Positions 22,173-27,099 of a stretch of DNA of 27,099 nt are shown here, piece after piece. Both the position numbers and the translations under genes were made by a program. Source of the DNA: CAZTTG01 sp964615935. Its GTDB lineage: Bacteria; Planctomycetota; UBA1135; GCA-002686595. The stretch spans positions 1 to 27,099 of the forward strand of contig CAZTTG010000088.1 in the NCBI GenBank assembly GCA_964615935.1, written 5' to 3'. The notes beneath the pieces were generated by a model. It was given only the letters and a program-made list of their open reading frames with translations. It was not told where the DNA came from and ran no database searches. Numbering within the stretch: the first letter of the stretch is position 1; every line of letters starts with the position of its first letter.

Positions 22173-23234
22173 GTGCTCAGCTACGTCCTGCGCCGGATCC
22201 TGTGGATGATCCCGACCCTGTTCGGGATCACCCTGCTGATCTTCCTCCTGCTCCACGCCGCGCCGGGGGACCCGGCCGCGATCATGGTGGGGATCGGGAG
22301 CGCGGGGGAGCTGAGCGAGGAGGCCGACGTCGAGGCCCGGATCGAGAAGGCCCGCGAGCGCTACCTCCTGGACCAGCCCCTGTGGCGGCAGTACCTCCAC
22401 TTCCTGGGGCCCTTCAGCATGGCCGGGGACGGCCACGCCTGGTTCGGCGGGAGCGGGGAGCGGCCCTGGCGGGGGCTCTTGGTGCTCGATCTGGGCAGCG
22501 AGTGGCGGCGGCCCTCGGTGCCGGTGGTGGAGGAGCTCGGCCGTCGCCTGCTGGTGACCATCCCGCTCTCGCTGGTCTCGGTGCTCCTGAGCTACCTGAT
22601 CGCGATCCCCCTGGGGATCTACTCGGCGGTCCGCAGGGGGACGGTGGCCGACAACGCCGTGACCGTCCTGCTCTTCGTCCTGTACTCGGTCCCCACCTTC
22701 TGGGCCGGGCTGATGCTCATCCTGACCTTCGGGGCGGCGGGCTTCGACCTGCTGCCGGTGATCGGGCTCCACGACAAGGACGCCGGCGACCTGGGCCTCT
22801 GGGGGTGGACCTGGGACCTGGTACGGCACTGCATCCTGCCCATCGCCACCATGACCTACGTCAGCGTGGCCTATATCTCGCGGCAGATGCGGGTGGGGAT
22901 GCTGGAGGTGATCCGGCAGGACTACGTGCGCACCGCCCGGGCCAAGGGCCTGAGCGAGCGGGTGGTGATCCTCAAGCATTGCCTGCGCAACTCCCTGATC
23001 CCGGTGCTGACCCTCTTCGCCTCCATCCTGCCCATCCTGGTGGGGGGATCGATCATCGTGGAGACGGTCTTCGACATCCCCGGGATGGGCAAGTACGCCT
23101 ACGAGGCTCTCCTCTCCCGGGACTTCAACGTGGTCATGACGACCACCACCTTCTCGGCCGTGATGACGCTGGTCGGCATCCTGCTGTCGGACGTCTCCTA
23201 CGCCCTGGTCGACCCGAGGATCCGCTATGAATGA
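22173..23234 (+). CDS. Peptide-type ABC importer permease, DppB/OppB-like (operon B)
   Basis: A 353-residue inner-membrane permease. VLSYVLRRILWMIPTLFGITLLIFLLLHAAPGDP is the classic first helix and loop. The EAA-type loop DYVRTARAKGLSERVVILKHCLRNS and the end motif ETVFDIPGMGKYAYEALLSRDFN are intact. The first periplasmic loop is somewhat long (about residues 35-115), giving a total a little above the usual 310-340. The start is GTG at 22173, three bases after the inserted element ends. AGGA inside the element's terminal repeat lies 6 bases before the GTG and is the only ribosome-binding-site candidate. An ATG at 22107 would start inside the element and add a non-conserved leader. It overlaps the next gene by 8 bases. 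Confidence 0.94.
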   Translation: MLSYVLRRILWMIPTLFGITLLIFLLLHAAPGDPAAIMVGIGSAGELSEEADVEARIEKARERYLLDQPLWRQYLHFLGPFSMAGDGHAWFGGSGERPWRGLLVLDLGSEWRRPSVPVVEELGRRLLVTIPLSLVSVLLSYLIAIPLGIYSAVRRGTVADNAVTVLLFVLYSVPTFWAGLMLILTFGAAGFDLLPVIGLHDKDAGDLGLWGWTWDLVRHCILPIATMTYVSVAYISRQMRVGMLEVIRQDYVRTARAKGLSERVVILKHCLRNSLIPVLTLFASILPILVGGSIIVETVFDIPGMGKYAYEALLSRDFNVVMTTTTFSAVMTLVGILLSDVSYALVDPRIRYE

Positions 23235-25005
23235 GCGCGGGACGCGGGTCGGCTCGGACGAGGTCGGCTGGGGCGAGGTTCTCTCGGGCTACTCCAAGGA
23301 CTACTGGGACCTGGTCCTCGAGCAGCTCGGCAGGCGCCGGCTCTTCCAGGCGGCCCTGGCGATCCTCGTCCTGCTCTACTCCGCGGCCATCTACGCGCCG
23401 GTCCTGGCGAGCGATCGGCCCTTCGTGCTGGTGGGCGCCGACTACGGCTCCTACCGCGCCGCCCAGGGCAACCTCCTGCCGGCCTCCCTGGGGCTCGCGC
23501 GCCTGGTCCGTCAGGGCGAGGCGGGGTACCGGAGCGAGCGCACCGGGGGCTCGACCATGACCTTCGTCGAGGCCCTGGAGCTCGAGCGGCAGGGGCTCTC
23601 GACCTTCGTCGGCACCATGAAGGAGGGCCTGCCGGCGGCCGAGCACGGGCCGCTCGACGACTTCATCTCCCGGGTGAACGAGATCGTCGAGGCGGCCAGC
23701 GCGGACGCCGGCGCGCCCCGGCCCGGCGCCCTCGAGCGCTTCGCGGACCGGGCCCGGGGCCTGGCGCGGGACTATCGGGCGGCGGATCCCACCCGGCCGG
23801 AGTCGGAGGGCCGGGGTCTCGTGAGCCGGGTGAGCTGGCCCCTGGCCGAGGCCCTGTCGTGGGCCGAGGTCTTCTTCATGGTGCTGTGGGCCTTCGTGCT
23901 CACCTGGCCCCTGTGGAACCCGCTGGTGAACCGCTTCCTGCTGGCGGGCGACCGCGAGCGCATCCGGCGGCGGCGCGGGGCCAAGTGGCTGGTGGTCATG
24001 GGCAGCGCGGGCCTGGCGGCGCTCTCGTGGGCGGTCCTGGTCGGGGGGGGGATGCTCTTCGACACGGGCCCCTTCAAGTCCGGCCTGACCTCGGGCGAGA
24101 TCGTGGCCCGGCGGGTGGTCTTCCCGCCGGTGCCCTACGGCTACGCCGAGATCCACTCCTGCGAGCCCAACCGGGCGCCCACCTGGGTGGCGAGCAGCGA
24201 GCTCGACTCCGACGGCCACTACGTGACCGGCTGGCGCGTCCCCGAGCCCGACCCGGTCTCCGGGCACCTGCCCCCGCCCACCCCGGTCGACGTCCGCCAC
24301 GGGGAGCCCGGCCTCAACGCCCCCTCGCGACACCTCCTGGGGACCGACAGCGGAGGTCGGGACCTCCTGGTGCGCATGATCTGGGGCGGCCGCATCAGCC
24401 TCTCGGTGGGCCTGGTCTCGGCCTTCCTCCTGACCGTCATCGGCACCGCGGTGGGGGCCGTGGCGGGCTACTTCGGGGGCTGGGTGGACCTGCTCGTGTC
24501 GCGCCTCATCGAGGTCTTCATCTCGGTGCCGGCCATGTTCCTGATCATCATGGGGGCGGCCTTCGTGGACCCCGAGCTGGTGCCGCCGATCTTCTCCATC
24601 GTGATCATCATCGCGGTGGTGCGCTGGACCGGGGTGGCCCGGCTGGCGCGGGCCGAGTTCCTGCGCCTGCGCGAGTCCGAGTTCATCCTGGCCGCCCGGG
24701 CCCTGGGCTTCTCCGCGCCGCGCCTGATCTTCCGGCACGTGCTGCCCAACGCCATGGGGCCGGTGCTGGTGGCGGCCGCCTTCTCGGTGGCCGCCGGGAT
24801 CCTGACCGAGTCGGTGGTCTCCTACCTGGGCTTCGGCGTGCAGGAGCCCATCCCCTCCTGGGGCTCGCTGGTCAACGACTCCAAGAGCGCCGAGATCTGG
24901 TGGATCCAGGTCTTCCCGGGGGCGGCCATCTTCCTGACCGTGACCTGCTACAACCTGGTGGGGGAGGGGATCCGGGACGCCCTGGACCCCAAGCTGAAGG
25001 AGTAG
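23227..25005 (+). CDS. Peptide-type ABC importer permease, DppC/OppC-like, enlarged (operon B)
   Basis: This 592-residue permease is about twice the usual DppC length. The first helix is at about 40-58. The canonical motif LGTDSGGRDLLVRMIWGGR only begins near 371, followed by normal helices, the EAA-type loop RALGFSAPRLIFRHVLPNAMGP, YLGFGVQEPIPSWG and the usual LRDALDPKLKE-type ending. Between them lie about 310 extra residues, including two extra predicted helices (about 212-230 and 253-278) separated by a very basic stretch (DRERIRRRRGAK) and soluble segments on both sides. I see no known domain in the insert. The ATG overlaps the upstream permease gene by 8 bases. It pairs with permease B to form the transport channel. 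Confidence 0.92.
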   Translation: MNERGTRVGSDEVGWGEVLSGYSKDYWDLVLEQLGRRRLFQAALAILVLLYSAAIYAPVLASDRPFVLVGADYGSYRAAQGNLLPASLGLARLVRQGEAGYRSERTGGSTMTFVEALELERQGLSTFVGTMKEGLPAAEHGPLDDFISRVNEIVEAASADAGAPRPGALERFADRARGLARDYRAADPTRPESEGRGLVSRVSWPLAEALSWAEVFFMVLWAFVLTWPLWNPLVNRFLLAGDRERIRRRRGAKWLVVMGSAGLAALSWAVLVGGGMLFDTGPFKSGLTSGEIVARRVVFPPVPYGYAEIHSCEPNRAPTWVASSELDSDGHYVTGWRVPEPDPVSGHLPPPTPVDVRHGEPGLNAPSRHLLGTDSGGRDLLVRMIWGGRISLSVGLVSAFLLTVIGTAVGAVAGYFGGWVDLLVSRLIEVFISVPAMFLIIMGAAFVDPELVPPIFSIVIIIAVVRWTGVARLARAEFLRLRESEFILAARALGFSAPRLIFRHVLPNAMGPVLVAAAFSVAAGILTESVVSYLGFGVQEPIPSWGSLVNDSKSAEIWWIQVFPGAAIFLTVTCYNLVGEGIRDALDPKLKE

Positions 25006-25008
25006 GCC

Positions 25009-27050
<2,042 letters not shown>

Positions 27051-27078
27051 GGGGGGGGAAGGGGGCGGACTCCTCCCC

Positions 27079-27098
27079 GCGCGGCAAACTCGCCGCGC
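27079..27098 (+). terminator. Candidate terminator hairpin after operon B
   Basis: GCGCGGC (27079-27085) and GCCGCGC (27092-27098) form a 7-bp stem with an AAACTC loop, 28 bases after the last stop codon. The window ends one base later, so a T-run cannot be assessed. Confidence 0.45.
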
Positions 27099-27099
27099 C

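Overview
The window is very GC-rich and most long open frames overlap on several strands, so I accepted genes only where protein family, signal peptide, start context or operon spacing supported them. The content points to a free-living, secretion-rich bacterium, most likely of the Planctomycetota. The reasons are an ECF sigma factor fused to a membrane segment and carboxypeptidase-regulatory-like domains, a secreted HEAT-repeat protein with a Pro/Gly-rich stalk, and a secreted protein whose Cys/Gly-rich C-terminal domain resembles those of many uncharacterised planctomycete exoproteins. This placement is an inference; no rRNA or marker gene is present.

Layout. Bases 1-144 are the end of a decayed group II intron: a reverse-transcriptase stub joined directly to intron 3'-end RNA. 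Bases 147-625 hold no gene but carry a cluster of short hairpins and tandem repeats. From 646 to 6406 three genes lie on the minus strand: a SulP anion transporter with STAS and rhodanese domains, an S41-family peptidase, and the sigma-factor fusion. From 6606 to 11252 four genes lie on the plus strand: a 2H phosphoesterase/2'-5' RNA ligase-like protein, the HEAT-repeat protein, a YjbQ/UPF0047 protein and an unknown membrane-anchored protein. A strong hairpin at 11291-11320 separates these from a minus-strand gene (11371-13053) for a secreted protein with an internal duplication.

From 13224 to 27050 the window is filled by two complete peptide-type ABC importer operons. They diverge from a shared 226-bp promoter region near 19.8 kb, and each has the order binding protein, permease B, permease C, ATPase D, ATPase F. 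Operon A runs on the minus strand and operon B on the plus strand. Within each operon the genes touch or overlap by a few bases, except at one junction, where a short terminal-inverted-repeat element of one family (MITE-like) is inserted: between C and D in operon A, and between binding protein and B in operon B.

The most unusual observations are these. (1) The operon A binding protein carries an apparently complete GcvH-like (lipoyl/biotinyl-fold) domain inserted in its first lobe, with Asn where the lipoyl-lysine should be. (2) The two MITE-like elements have the same orientation relative to transcription, and each ends so that its terminal repeat supplies an AGGA Shine-Dalgarno-like sequence 6-7 bases before the next start codon; one also completes the upstream stop codon. 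(3) Permease C of operon B has about 300 extra residues with two extra predicted membrane helices. (4) Hairpins in the first 630 bases keep their pairing while their stem sequences differ.
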